A DNA stretch of 64,000 nt, taken from positions 1 through 64,000 of the forward strand of contig JANQEE010000041.1 of NCBI GenBank assembly GCA_028278525.1, written 5' to 3'. Source of the DNA: Minwuiaceae bacterium. GTDB lineage: Bacteria > Pseudomonadota > Alphaproteobacteria > Minwuiales > Minwuiaceae. Under the pieces are notes generated by a model, which was not told the origin of the DNA, searched no databases, and was given only the letters and a program-made list of their open reading frames with translations. A program made the position numbers and the translations under genes. The number at the start of each line of letters is the position of its first letter. Position 1 is the first letter of the stretch. Positions 16,101 to 24,395 of the stretch are shown here, one piece after another.

Positions 16101-18092
16101 GGTGATTTCATTGGCGGCCGGTATTTGGTCGGCGCTTGGCAACAGGCAACTCAGATAGACGATGTCGGCGCCGACCTTTCGCCGTGCCGCCCGCAGCTTG
16201 GCGATATCCGCGTCGGTGAACTGCGGATCGAAGTCCAAACCCGCCCCGATCCGGTCTTCCAGCCAGGCATGGGCCGGGCGTTCCTGCGCGACGCGGGCCG
16301 CCAGGTCGGCGGGCATTCGGTCGCCGCTATCCCATACATTGTCCGCAATGGGCGTCAGCTGCTTGCCGGCCCAGTCGCGAACGGCGCCATCCAGCGCGGC
16401 CGTCTCCTGGCGGAGGTCCAGGATCTCCCGCTCTTTCGCCAGCCTCTCTCGGTCGATCCGCGCGGGATCCTGGTTGGCGACGTCGTTGGCGATGAACGCG
16501 ACCGCCTTTTCCAACTGCCTCAGGCCGTCGCGTTCGCTGGTCAGCAAGTTGATCGTCAGGTCGCGCAGCTCCGGCGGAAAGTGCCCGCGCAGCACCTCCA
16601 GCGCCCCTTCGCCTTTGGAGGTAACCAGTACGCTTCGCCCCGTCGCCAGGTAGTGGCAGACGATGTTGGCGATGGTGTGCGACTTGCCGGTGCCGGGCGG
16701 TCCTTGCACGACGATGCCGTCGGCGGCCTCCAGCCGGCGGACGATATCCAGTTGCGCGTCGTTGTAGGGTTTCGGAAAGAATACGTCGCCGTCGAAGCCG
16801 GCCGGATACGCTGCCGATTCCGATGTTTCCGCTTCGCCGCTCAGCGACAGCGGCAAGGCGATGCCGGCGCCCGCCGCCATGTCGCCGGGCAGGGTGACCA
16901 GCCGCGCCGCCGCGGCGGGCAGCGCTTCCGGCGAAGCGGCGGCGATATGGCGTCTCAGCCTTTCGACATCCTGGATGAAGAAGTTGCCGCCGCGCGGCCG
17001 CGCATAGACCGCCCAGCTATCGGTGATCGTCAGGTTGGCGCCGGCGGGCGGCGGCCGCCGGTCGGTGGGATCGTGCGACGTGTCGGGATGGTAGACGCCG
17101 TCGGACGACAACAGCGTGGCTGCCTGGCGCAATATCGGCTCGTAGCTCGCCCGCTCGAACGGCGAGAAATCGGCCGGTCCGTCCGCGGTCGCGCCGTTCT
17201 CCCGTTGCAGGATGGCCGTCAGATGCCGTTCCGCCGCCTCGCGCACCCGCGCTGCGCCTGGGTTATCCAGTTCCTCGAACGGTTTCAGGTAGATCTGCGG
17301 GTCGCTCTCGCGCGGCCGTACCCGGATCGTATGGGTCAGCGGATCGATTTCGACCTCGACCAGGGCCTCGATCAGCGGGTGTTCGATCGTCCGACCTTCG
17401 GTCCGCCACAGAGCCAGGCCGACGCCCAGCGCGACTTCTGTCGGATTTTCAGCGCCTTCCGCCTCTATGGTTTGCGCCAGCGCGAAGAACCGGTCGTAGA
17501 TGGCAATGCTCTCGCGCCGCGGCCGTTCCGCCTCCGACCACCGCTGCCACGGGCCGCTGATGTAAGCGTCCACCTGGCGTTGAATGGCGGGCAGCCGGTC
17601 GAGTTGCAGGCGCACCTGGACCTGGTCCGGCGCGGTTTCCGATATTTCCAGGTCCGCCACGTCACCCGGGTCGGTGGCGCCGGTCCGCACCAGGTCAGCC
17701 GCCGCCACCCGCGACATCGTCGCGGTCCGGCTGGCCGTGACGCCGGGTTCCTGTCCGGGGTCGGGCGATATCTCGAGCCAGTCCGCGATCGCGCTCGGCG
17801 GCTCGGGCGGATCGTGGCGCTGCAGTCGGTCCAGCTTCAGCCAGACGGCGCCCTCGTCGTCGACCAGGTCGTGCAGGATGCCGACCCTGTCGCGCAGCTG
17901 ATATTCGTGAAACGCCAGCGCCCGGTAGCTCCGAAGCGAAAAAACGGCGCTCTCGGTCAGCCGCGCCATCTCCTCGACATAGGTCAGCAGTCCGTTCAAA
18001 CGTTGTTTGGTTTCCGGCAAACGGGTCGCCCTCTTTTCATCCCGGCCGGAATCGCGGCCTAACCCTATATGGGAGGCGTTTGGGATCTGCAT
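13104..18092 (-). CDS. Giant SF1 helicase with C-terminal Vsr-like nuclease and GreA/GreB-like tail
   Basis: A protein of 1662 residues. Residue numbers here count from a TTG two codons before ATG 18092. The N-terminal 440 residues are unassigned. Walker A GPPGTGKS is at 466-473. A long helical insertion of roughly 650 residues follows. Then come Walker B VIVDEAS (about 1157), GDDRQVSP, HFRC (about 1237) and NVALSRARDR (about 1391), giving a DNA2/UPF1-type SF1 helicase. Residues about 1444-1530 (LERDLFNRL, DFELDLVVEG, ICLDGD, RRQKVLERVGWRIWRCW) match the Vsr/MTES_1575-type endonuclease fold. Residues about 1584-1650 (GDRVVLAF, GIASADDPTGQALLGM, EDEVEVP) resemble the GreA/GreB C-terminal FKBP-like domain. 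Helicase-nuclease proteins of this size are often defence-associated. No partner genes adjoin it. Confidence 0.85.
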   Translation of the reverse strand: MQIPNASHIGLGRDSGRDEKRATRLPETKQRLNGLLTYVEEMARLTESAVFSLRSYRALAFHEYQLRDRVGILHDLVDDEGAVWLKLDRLQRHDPPEPPSAIADWLEISPDPGQEPGVTASRTATMSRVAAADLVRTGATDPGDVADLEISETAPDQVQVRLQLDRLPAIQRQVDAYISGPWQRWSEAERPRRESIAIYDRFFALAQTIEAEGAENPTEVALGVGLALWRTEGRTIEHPLIEALVEVEIDPLTHTIRVRPRESDPQIYLKPFEELDNPGAARVREAAERHLTAILQRENGATADGPADFSPFERASYEPILRQAATLLSSDGVYHPDTSHDPTDRRPPPAGANLTITDSWAVYARPRGGNFFIQDVERLRRHIAAASPEALPAAAARLVTLPGDMAAGAGIALPLSLSGEAETSESAAYPAGFDGDVFFPKPYNDAQLDIVRRLEAADGIVVQGPPGTGKSHTIANIVCHYLATGRSVLVTSKGEGALEVLRGHFPPELRDLTINLLTSERDGLRQLEKAVAFIANDVANQDPARIDRERLAKEREILDLRQETAALDGAVRDWAGKQLTPIADNVWDSGDRMPADLAARVAQERPAHAWLEDRIGAGLDFDPQFTDADIAKLRAARRKVGADIVYLSCLLPSADQIPAANEITAAHDDLTRADALLRLAEADRMPTLATEAEDAVERADALLSALRDQRTVLRETGDRKWLNDLYLAWLAPDGERPDVAAVDALIDDMAVLVEGRLAFIERPVIVPALGTERDAVTAAVARAAEGKRPFPALMPGKAGAKALTAEITVAGEPPKDAGQWSHIATFLDYEAGLKRLTARWAGVVEALDLPPAPQGDEATLGETGRWLADMHRSLNRLRDTATTFRDTWKSEMEVLFPYGLDPGETATDTAALDRAIAALENNLARIRLSAARNGLNQALNNLAEFDGPVVDALRGFLGTMVGDPETTLDVIEQDWAALLAELSRVHALEADFDEIKRIAASIEASGAPNWAALLKSEPAEETGDRLTPDDWHRSWAFRRLESHLEEIDPRAPLKALSERRLTLDSQMERAMSELVRLRTYIGLHRRMTEARLAALVRFISAVRRIGAGTGVRARRYRGDARRAMDECLASVPCWVMPTWRVSETLPADIGAFDLVIVDEASQSDAMALPALLRAKKVLVVGDDRQVSPASVGLEERKLLQLRRRHLGSQPFADMLMPGGSLYELAQTVYPGQRVLLNEHFRCVEAIIRFSTQFYPEQIAPLRIPTMAERLDPPLVDVYLPDGRRDDRKINPAEANAIVDEIERLVGDPVFDDRTFGVVSLIGDAQAHYIRSLLIERIGEDRFMHHHIACGDAATFQGKERDVMFISMVASPGRAHAQSSLLWQQRFNVALSRARDRMYLFRSVQPSDLTNPRDLKARVIDHFRNPMPDRATGPDRLIDRCGTDLERDLFNRLTDHGYHATPKVRAGDFELDLVVEGNDGRRLAICLDGDSGGGSPDWLDDWRRQKVLERVGWRIWRCWASSFVLDPDACMADLVAALEAAEIRPNEAAPTAFDWVAHRTIRGETQEIGPDETEQTVRAVRTGDRVVLAFADEPNRHYALIVDTGATDLANGIASADDPTGQALLGMTVEDEVEVPWDDAVRIATILGIDSPVAEQAGETDLT

Positions 18093-18215
18093 CGGCAATC
18101 AACCTTAATGTCCCGGCGTGACGGTTATCGCAGCCGGCGCGGAACCTTGTCTGCCACCGCCTTGCGCTTTTGGTGGCATCTTCGTGGCAATTTGGGGGCA
18201 GGCCTTACAAAGGCT

Positions 18216-18881
18216 TTATGCAGCCAGGCGATGCTCCAGCCGGCTCAGCAGGCGGACGACCGGCCACAGCAGCAGCAGGTACAGGCCGGCGGCCAGGATA
18301 ATGGGGGAGGCGTTGTAGCTGATGGACCGCGCCATCTCAGCCGAATAGAGCAGTTCTGGCAAAGCCACGACGCTCGCGATCGACGTCAGCTTGACCACTT
18401 CCAGCGTATTGCTGATCAGGTCGGGAAGAACGTTGCGGACGGCCTGCGGCAGTATGACGTTCGTCATGGCCAGCAGTTTGGTCAGACCGGTGGAGCGGGC
18501 GGCCTCCATCTGTCCCTTGCCGATGCTCTCTATGCCGGCGCGCAGGATCTCGCCGTAGTAGCAGGATGTATTGAGGAAGAAGGCCAGGGTCACGGCCGCG
18601 AAGGCCGGCAGGTCGATGCCCGCGAACGGTAACCCCGCATGGATGAAGATCAGCAGCACCAGCGGCGGGAAAGCCCGGAAGAAATCAACATAGGCGATCA
18701 TCGGCCAACGCAGCAGGCGGGACCGGGCGCCGCTTACCAGCGCCACCAGCAACCCGCCCGCGAAGCCGACCGGCACGACCACGGCGACCAGCAGCAGGGT
18801 CATGCCGAAACCGGTCAGCACGGTCGGCAGCGCGCTCTGCATGATCGCCAGGTTGAAGAAGTTTTCGACCAGGATATCCAT
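18216..18881 (-). CDS. Amino-acid ABC transporter permease (HisM/GlnP type)
   Basis: A 221-residue inner-membrane permease with about five hydrophobic segments. It has the EAA-loop EAARSTGLTKLLAMTNVILP, which contacts the ATPase and is typical of polar amino-acid transporters. Start and upstream stop share a base (TAATG at 18881), so it is translationally coupled to the other permease. It is last in the operon binding protein - ATPase - permease - permease. The substrate is not predictable beyond a polar amino acid or relative. Confidence 0.9.
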   Translation of the reverse strand: MDILVENFFNLAIMQSALPTVLTGFGMTLLLVAVVVPVGFAGGLLVALVSGARSRLLRWPMIAYVDFFRAFPPLVLLIFIHAGLPFAGIDLPAFAAVTLAFFLNTSCYYGEILRAGIESIGKGQMEAARSTGLTKLLAMTNVILPQAVRNVLPDLISNTLEVVKLTSIASVVALPELLYSAEMARSISYNASPIILAAGLYLLLLWPVVRLLSRLEHRLAA

Positions 18882-19564
18882 TACTGGCGCTTCCAGGCGA
18901 ACCGGGTTTCGATCCAGCGACCGAACACGACCACGGGAATGAACAGCAGCAGGTAGGCGGCGGCGCCCAGCATCAGCGGCGATGCGTTGCCGGAGAACGA
19001 CTGCGCCGTGGTCGCCTGATTGAGGATCTCGCCGACGCCCACCACGGAGCCGAGCGCCGTGTTCTTGGTGATCGCGATGGTGCGGTTGGTCAGGGGCGGT
19101 ACGGTGATCCGGATCGCCTGCGGCAGGACCACGCTGATCAGCGTTTGGATGTGGGTCAGTCCGGTCGAGCGGGCGGCCTGCCACTGGCCTTTATCTATGG
19201 ACACGATGCCGGCCCGGAAGATCTCCTCCGCGAAAGCGCCCAGGACCAGGGTGAGCGTCAGCCAGACGACCGTGAAGCCGCTCATGCTGATGCCGACGCT
19301 CGGCAGGGCGAAGTAAAACAGGATGATCAGCACCAGCGGCGGCAGCGCTCGCAACAGGTCCGCATAGAGCACGATCAGCAGATCGACCGGCGTAAACTTG
19401 AGCGATCGGATCAGCGCCAGAACCAGTCCCAGCGCAATGCCGGCGACGACGATCTGTATCGCCAGCAGGCAGGTCAGGAAAAAGCCGTCGACAATCGACG
19501 GCAGATACTGCTCGATGACGTCCGAATTGAAGAAACTGAAGACGAAGCGGTCCCAGTCGTTCAT
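18881..19564 (-). CDS. Amino-acid ABC transporter permease (HisQ/GlnP type)
   Basis: A 227-residue permease with the family-typical DLLRALPPLVLIILFYFALP region and the EAA loop AARSTGLTHIQTLISVVLPQ. It pairs with the following permease as a heterodimeric membrane channel. Its ATG overlaps the ATPase stop (ATGA, 19561-19564) and its TAA touches the next ATG, showing tight coupling within the operon. Confidence 0.92.
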   Translation of the reverse strand: MNDWDRFVFSFFNSDVIEQYLPSIVDGFFLTCLLAIQIVVAGIALGLVLALIRSLKFTPVDLLIVLYADLLRALPPLVLIILFYFALPSVGISMSGFTVVWLTLTLVLGAFAEEIFRAGIVSIDKGQWQAARSTGLTHIQTLISVVLPQAIRITVPPLTNRTIAITKNTALGSVVGVGEILNQATTAQSFSGNASPLMLGAAAYLLLFIPVVVFGRWIETRFAWKRQ

Positions 19565-20304
19565 GCGTGGGCGACCCGGGCCAGGAACTCGCGGGTGCGC
19601 GGGAAGGTCGGGTTGCTGAACATCTGTTCCGGCGGCCCCTCTTCGACGATCAGTCCGCCGTCGATGAAGGTGACCCGGTCCGCCGCCGCGCGGGCGAACT
19701 GCATCTCATGGCTGACGACCACCATGGTCATGCCGGACTCGCGCATGTCCTGCATAACCTTCAGCACGCTGCCCACCAGTTCAGGGTCCAACGCGCTGGT
19801 CGGTTCGTCGAACAGCATGATCTTCGGCTCCAGCGCCAGCGCCCGGGCGATTGCCACCCGCTGCTGTTGCCCGCCGGACAATTCGTTCGGAAAGGCTTCC
19901 GCCTTGTCGGCCATGCCGACCCGTTCCAGCGCGGCCAGAGCGGTCTCGGCCGCTTCCGCGCGGCCCTGCTTCAGCACCTTGCGCAAAGCCAGCGTCACGT
20001 TGCCGGACGCCGTCATATGCGGATACAGGTTGAACGACTGAAACACCATGCCGATCCGCTGGCGCATTTTGTTGATGTCGACGCCCGGTGCGGTCAGGTC
20101 GACGCCGTCAACGGTGACCGTTCCGCTGGTCGGTTCCTCCAGCAGGTTGCAGCAGCGAAGCAGGGTGCTCTTGCCGGAACCGGACGGGCCGATGACGAAC
20201 ACAAGCTCCCGTTCGGCTACTTGGAAGTCGATCCCGGCCAAGACCTCGGTATGGCCGAAAGACTTGTGCAGCCCGCGCACGTCCAGCAGGTACGGATTGG
20301 TCAC
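19561..20304 (-). CDS. Amino-acid ABC transporter ATP-binding protein
   Basis: A 247-residue ATPase of the GlnQ/HisP family that energises import. Walker A GPSGSGKST is at 39-47, the signature LSGGQQQR at 142-149, Walker B LFDEPTSALDPE around 164-175 and the switch His in VVSHEM. GTG start at 20304 (MTNPYLLDVRG). It is separated from the binding-protein gene by 63 bp containing a strong hairpin. Confidence 0.95.
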   Translation of the reverse strand: MTNPYLLDVRGLHKSFGHTEVLAGIDFQVAERELVFVIGPSGSGKSTLLRCCNLLEEPTSGTVTVDGVDLTAPGVDINKMRQRIGMVFQSFNLYPHMTASGNVTLALRKVLKQGRAEAAETALAALERVGMADKAEAFPNELSGGQQQRVAIARALALEPKIMLFDEPTSALDPELVGSVLKVMQDMRESGMTMVVVSHEMQFARAAADRVTFIDGGLIVEEGPPEQMFSNPTFPRTREFLARVAHA

Positions 20305-20333
20305 CGCGATTGTCGCCTTGTTCGGGAAGGGGT

Positions 20334-20358
20334 GCGGCCGCCCCGGAAAGGCGGCCGC
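20334..20358 (-). terminator. Intercistronic hairpin between binding protein and ABC core genes
   Basis: Perfect 9-bp inverted repeat GCGGCCGCC/GGCGGCCGC with a 7-nt loop. It lies 9 bp after the binding-protein stop and 29 bp before the ATPase start, reading leftward. There is no T-run, so it is probably an attenuating or mRNA-stabilising element. Such elements are commonly found where a binding protein is made in excess over the membrane components. Confidence 0.55.
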
Positions 20359-20367
20359 TCAATCAAG

Positions 20368-21219
20368 CTAGTCGCACTTCGGCGTATGCGCGGAGGCCTC
20401 GTAGCCGTCCTTGTCGGGAACGCCGTAGCCGGCCTGCACGGTCACCGCAGCCGAGCCGGCGGCCGGGGTTACGCCGAACCATTTCTCGCTCAGCTTGGCG
20501 ATGGTGCCGTCCAGCTTCATGCACTCGATCGCGCCTTCTACCATATTGCGTGTTTCGACGTCGTCCTTGCGGAACGGCATGGCGAACACCCGGCCGGTCG
20601 AATGCAGGTAGGACAGTTCCAGGTTGTCGTTTTTCTTCGCGGCCCAGGCGATCACCGTGTTGCCGGCCACGTTGGCGGCGGCCCGTCCGGCCAGTACCGC
20701 CTGCACGGCGTCGGTATTGGTGCCGTAGGATTCCACCTTCCAGCCGACTTCCTTGGCCAGGTTGCGCGCCCACCGGTCGTAGGCCGACCCCTTGTTCACG
20801 GCGATGGTCTTGCCCTTCAGGTCGCTGAGCTTGGTGATCTGCTCTCCGCCCTTCTTGATCACGAACTGGTAGTCGGTGTTCAGGTAGCCTTCGGTGAACA
20901 GCAGGGTCTTGGTGCGCTCGTCGGTCACCGTGGTCGGCGCGACGATGAAGTCGTACTTGCCGGCGTTCATCGCCGGCAGCAGGCCGGACCATTGCGCGGC
21001 GGTGATATCCATCTTCACGCCAAGCCGTTTGCCGATCTCGTTCGCCAAATCCACGTTGAAGCCCTCGACCCCGCCGTCCGCGGTTGGCATCGCGTGCGGC
21101 GCGAAAGTGCCGTCCAGCGCGACCTTGAATTCCTTCGACTGCGCTGTCCCGGTAACGGTTGTCGCGGCGATCAGGGCCATGCCGGCCAGAACGCCCAATT
21201 TCGTAGCAATCTCTCTCAT
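20368..21219 (-). CDS. Amino-acid ABC transporter substrate-binding protein
   Basis: A 283-residue periplasmic binding protein of family 3 (PF00497). The signal peptide is about residues 1-28 (MREIATKLGVLAGMALIAAT), followed by KEFKVALDGTFAPH, VEGFNVDLANEIGKRLG and WSGLLPAMNAGKYDFIV, all family-typical ligand-lobe segments. ATG 21219 follows AGGGGA; the long in-frame upstream extension is discarded. It is the first gene of the importer operon. Confidence 0.92.
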   Translation of the reverse strand: MREIATKLGVLAGMALIAATTVTGTAQSKEFKVALDGTFAPHAMPTADGGVEGFNVDLANEIGKRLGVKMDITAAQWSGLLPAMNAGKYDFIVAPTTVTDERTKTLLFTEGYLNTDYQFVIKKGGEQITKLSDLKGKTIAVNKGSAYDRWARNLAKEVGWKVESYGTNTDAVQAVLAGRAAANVAGNTVIAWAAKKNDNLELSYLHSTGRVFAMPFRKDDVETRNMVEGAIECMKLDGTIAKLSEKWFGVTPAAGSAAVTVQAGYGVPDKDGYEASAHTPKCD

Positions 21220-21356
21220 GTCGTCCCCTGTTAGGTTGTCTTGTTCGCGCCGGCTTTGTTCTCGCGGTGTCCGCTCGTTGTTCCGACGCCTGATCCGGCT
21301 ATGGTAGCCAGCATCTATTGTGCACCGCAATATGGTCGGGGAAATTCGTTTGGCGG

Positions 21357-21572
21357 CTACTCTCCGCGGTATGTCGCCGGAACAATCGTCGGCCGGTTGA
21401 TTTCCGGTGTCGTGTAGCAATCCACCAGTGCCAGGGTGCGATAGCAGTAACCGACCGTGTCGACGGGTCCGGCGATGGGCGCCGGGCCAACGCAGGCGCC
21501 AAGCATGGCTGCCGCCGAACAGATCGCGGCAACCCGAAGAATCCGCGCTGGGCGCCGGTGCAATTCCGCCAT
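21357..21572 (-). CDS. Small lipoprotein of unknown function
   Basis: A 71-residue protein with a lipoprotein signal (RILRVAAICSAAAMLGAC; lipobox LGAC, Cys27) and a short mature part rich in Pro, Tyr and Cys (GYCYRTLALVDCYTTPE). GGGAG lies upstream of ATG 21572. Two cysteines near 43 and 52 might form a disulfide. It lies upstream of the amino-acid importer and divergent from the cyclase-TPR gene. No family recognised; similar short lipoproteins are common in alphaproteobacteria. Confidence 0.6.
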   Translation of the reverse strand: MAELHRRPARILRVAAICSAAAMLGACVGPAPIAGPVDTVGYCYRTLALVDCYTTPEINRPTIVPATYRGE

Positions 21573-21695
21573 CCTCGAATCTCTCCCGCCGCGCAATTTG
21601 CCGTTGATTGACGGCTCTCCGACGCGCCAATATACACCGATATCGTCTCGCAAAATCCGCTCAAACACCGGCGCGTCGCGCAGTCCGAGGGTCTC

Positions 21696-23471
21696 GTGGC
21701 AAAGGAAACCGTAGTTCGCAGGCTTGCCACCGTCGTTTGCGCGGATGTGGCCGGGTATTCGCGCCTTATGGGGGCCGACGAGACCGGAACGCTGGCGGCC
21801 TTCAAAGCTCACCGGCGGGAGGTGATCGATCCGCTGGTGGCGCACCACCGGGGCCGCCTGGTCAGCGCAGCCGGCGACGGCCTGCTGCTGGAGTTCGCCA
21901 GCGTCGTCGATGCCGTGTCCTGCGCCGTCGCGGTGCAGGAGCGGATGGGCGAGCGCAATGCCGACCTGCCGGACGACCGCCGGATGCTTTTTCGCTTTGG
22001 CATCAACCTCGCGGACGTGATCGTCGATGGCGACGATATTCACGGCGACGGCGTCAATGTCGCCTCGCGGCTGGAAACGTTGGCGGACCCCGGGGCGATC
22101 TGTCTGTCCGGCCCGGTGTACGATCAGGTGCATAACCGGCTCGACCTCGACTATGCCGATCTCGGCGACCTGCCGGTCAAGAACATCGCGGAACCGGTTC
22201 GGACCTACATGGTCCGCACAGCCGCGATGGCGGCGGAACAGCCCGCCACGCCGCCGCAGCCGGAATCGGCGCGGGGCTCGATCGCCGTGCTGCCGTTCGA
22301 AAGCCTGTCGCGCGGCGACGACGACGCCTATCTGGCGGACGGCATCACGTCCGAAGTGATCAGCATGCTGTCGCGGGTGCCCGACCTGCGCGTGACCTCG
22401 CGCGTGGCGTCGTTCGCCTACCGGGCGCGCGGCGGCGTGCACGGTGTGATGCGCGATCTCGGGCCCAGCTACATCCTGACCGGCAATGTCAGGCGCGCCG
22501 GTGACAGGATCCGGGTTATCGCCGAGTTGTCGGACGCGGCCGACGGCACCCAGCTCTGGTCCAACCGCTACGACCGCGAATTCGCCGACTTCCTCGCGGT
22601 TCAGGAAGAACTGGCGGAGGCCATCGTCATCGCCTTCGGTGGCGAATACCTACGGGCTGAATGGCGCCGCGCCAGCCACCGTCCGACCGACTCGCTGGAC
22701 GCCTGGGGCCTGGTCCAGAAAGCCAAGACACGGCATATACCCGACAACCGCGCCGCCATCGACGAGGCGCTGGAACTTGGCCACCGCGCGGTGGAACTGG
22801 ATCCGGCCTATGCCGGCGCCCATGCATCGGTGGCGTCGACCCTGATGTTCCGGGTGATCAACGGCTTCAGTGCGCAGCCGGAAGAAGACCGCAAGATGGC
22901 GCTGGCGGCGGCCGATAAGGCGAGCCGGCTGGCCTCCAACGACCCGGCCGTCCTGCGTTCCCTTGGCAATGTCTGGAGCAACTGTGGCGCCCACGGCAAG
23001 GCGGTGCGATCGCTCCGCCGAGCGGTGGAACTGGCGCCGTTCGACTTCCATTCCTGGGGCCGCCTCGGCCGCACCCTGGCCTATGGCGGCGGTGCCGAGG
23101 AACTGGCCGAAGGCCACGCCATTCTCGACCGCATCCTCGCCTCCGCGCCGAACCATCCGATGGTGCCGTTCTGGCTCTACTTCAAGGCCAATGCCTGCAT
23201 GAAGGACGACCGGTACGAGGAAGCGGCCGACCTGGCCCGCCGCAGCATCGAGTTGCAGCCGGGCTATTCCGGCGCCTGGCTGGCGCTTGCCAATGCTCTC
23301 GGCCGGTTGGACCGGCCGGAAGAAGCACGCCAGGCGATGGACCGGGCGCGGGAGGCCAATCCGGACATGACGCCGGAACACCTGGCCGCCCAGATCCGTA
23401 TTCTGTCGGGCGGGGCGGAAGGGTCCGACGATAAAGCGCTGGCCGGTCTCCGCGCCGCCGGCTTGTTGTAG
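21696..23471 (+). CDS. Class III adenylate cyclase fused to TolB-like domain and TPR repeats
   Basis: A 591-residue cytoplasmic protein. The class III cyclase domain is at about 5-175, with VVCADVAGYSRLM holding the first metal-binding Asp and AGDGLLLEF following. A segment from about 190 to 330 (GSIAVLPFESLS, YLADGITSEVISMLSRVPDLRV, YILTGNVRRAGDRIRV, LWSNRYDREFADFLAVQEEL) is the FlgO/TolB-like domain. TPR-like helices fill about 340-570. GTG start at 21696 behind GAGG. This architecture is widespread in Rhizobiales and Rhodospirillales but its signal is unknown. A methyltransferase gene follows after 8 bp. Confidence 0.88.
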   Translation: MAKETVVRRLATVVCADVAGYSRLMGADETGTLAAFKAHRREVIDPLVAHHRGRLVSAAGDGLLLEFASVVDAVSCAVAVQERMGERNADLPDDRRMLFRFGINLADVIVDGDDIHGDGVNVASRLETLADPGAICLSGPVYDQVHNRLDLDYADLGDLPVKNIAEPVRTYMVRTAAMAAEQPATPPQPESARGSIAVLPFESLSRGDDDAYLADGITSEVISMLSRVPDLRVTSRVASFAYRARGGVHGVMRDLGPSYILTGNVRRAGDRIRVIAELSDAADGTQLWSNRYDREFADFLAVQEELAEAIVIAFGGEYLRAEWRRASHRPTDSLDAWGLVQKAKTRHIPDNRAAIDEALELGHRAVELDPAYAGAHASVASTLMFRVINGFSAQPEEDRKMALAAADKASRLASNDPAVLRSLGNVWSNCGAHGKAVRSLRRAVELAPFDFHSWGRLGRTLAYGGGAEELAEGHAILDRILASAPNHPMVPFWLYFKANACMKDDRYEEAADLARRSIELQPGYSGAWLALANALGRLDRPEEARQAMDRAREANPDMTPEHLAAQIRILSGGAEGSDDKALAGLRAAGLL

Positions 23472-23479
23472 GAGGGACG

Positions 23480-24307
23480 ATGTCGGTCGACGGCAAGGTC
23501 GCGAACCATTACAGCCATGGCGACCTGGCGCAGACCATCCTGGCGGCCTTGGCGGCGGCAGGTAAGGACCTCGACGAGCTCACGCCGGCGGATCTGGCGC
23601 CGGTGGACGAGTTCCATATCGGCGGCCGCGAGGCGACGGTCGATTTCGCCGGCCGTTTCGGCGCCAAGGCGGGCATGCACCTGCTCGACGTCGGCTGCGG
23701 CATCGGCGGTGCCTCCCGCTACTTTGCCGGCAGTCATGGCTGCCGCGTAACGGGCATCGATCTGACGCCGGAATACTGCGCCGTCGCGGCCACCCTGGCC
23801 GAGAAGGTCGGTCTTGCCGATCACGTCCGCTACCGTCAGGCCAACGCGCTCTCGATGCCGTTCGAAGATGAGACATTCGACGGCGCCTATACGTTTCACG
23901 TCGCGATGAACATCGCCGACAAGGCTGGCCTCTATGCGGAGATCGCCCGCGTGCTGCGGCCCGATGCGATCTTCGGCATCTACGATGTCTGCGGTGGGGA
24001 GACGGAAGAACTACACTTCCCGGTGCCGTGGGCCGACGATCCGTCGATCAGCTTTCTGGCAGGGCCAGACGAAATGACCGCCTTGCTGGACGTTGCCGGC
24101 TTCGATGTCGTCGAAACCCTAGACCGGTCCGAGTTCGCCAAGGACTTCTTCGACCGTATGCGTCAGGCCGCCGCCGAAACCGGCCCGCCGCCCCTGGGCC
24201 TGCATCTCCTAATGGGACCGGCATTCCCTGAAAAGCTGAAGAACATGGTGCGCAACCTGCACGAAGGCAGAATCTATCCCACCGAATTCATCTGTCGGCG
24301 CCGCTGA
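23480..24307 (+). CDS. SAM-dependent methyltransferase (class I, small-molecule type)
   Basis: A 275-residue Rossmann methyltransferase. The SAM loop HLLDVGCGIGGASR is at about 67-80, then GIDLTPEYC (acidic ribose contact) and ALSMPFEDETFDGAYTFHV (motifs II/III). The sequence resembles sterol/tocopherol/sarcosine-type methyltransferases acting on small molecules; substrate unknown. The start has GGAGGGACG upstream and lies 8 bp after the cyclase-TPR stop, so the two are probably co-transcribed. Confidence 0.85.
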   Translation: MSVDGKVANHYSHGDLAQTILAALAAAGKDLDELTPADLAPVDEFHIGGREATVDFAGRFGAKAGMHLLDVGCGIGGASRYFAGSHGCRVTGIDLTPEYCAVAATLAEKVGLADHVRYRQANALSMPFEDETFDGAYTFHVAMNIADKAGLYAEIARVLRPDAIFGIYDVCGGETEELHFPVPWADDPSISFLAGPDEMTALLDVAGFDVVETLDRSEFAKDFFDRMRQAAAETGPPPLGLHLLMGPAFPEKLKNMVRNLHEGRIYPTEFICRRR

Positions 24308-24330
24308 ACCGGTAACGAAGATGATGAGCG

Positions 24331-24358
24331 ACCGGCCGGAACTGCGTTCCGGCTCGGT
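24331..24358. terminator. Hairpin between convergent genes
   Basis: Stem CCGGAAC (24336-24342)/GTTCCGG (24346-24352) with a 3-nt loop, extended by ACCG/CGGT. It lies in the 88-bp gap between the methyltransferase and the convergent PEP-CTERM gene. No T-run on either strand, so any termination role is tentative. Confidence 0.4.
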
Positions 24359-24395
24359 CAACCCGTCCGCCGAATGACGTGCGATGCAAATCGCG

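Noticed and set aside
15135-18062. A 975-codon plus-strand ORF opposite the helicase gene
   Set aside because: Antisense shadow of a GC-rich gene: low-complexity Arg/Gln/Gly composition, no motifs, and it mirrors the helicase codon pattern. The same applies to 13128-15092.
19567-21234. A 555-codon plus-strand ORF opposite the amino-acid importer genes
   Set aside because: It spans several real genes on the other strand and has shadow composition.
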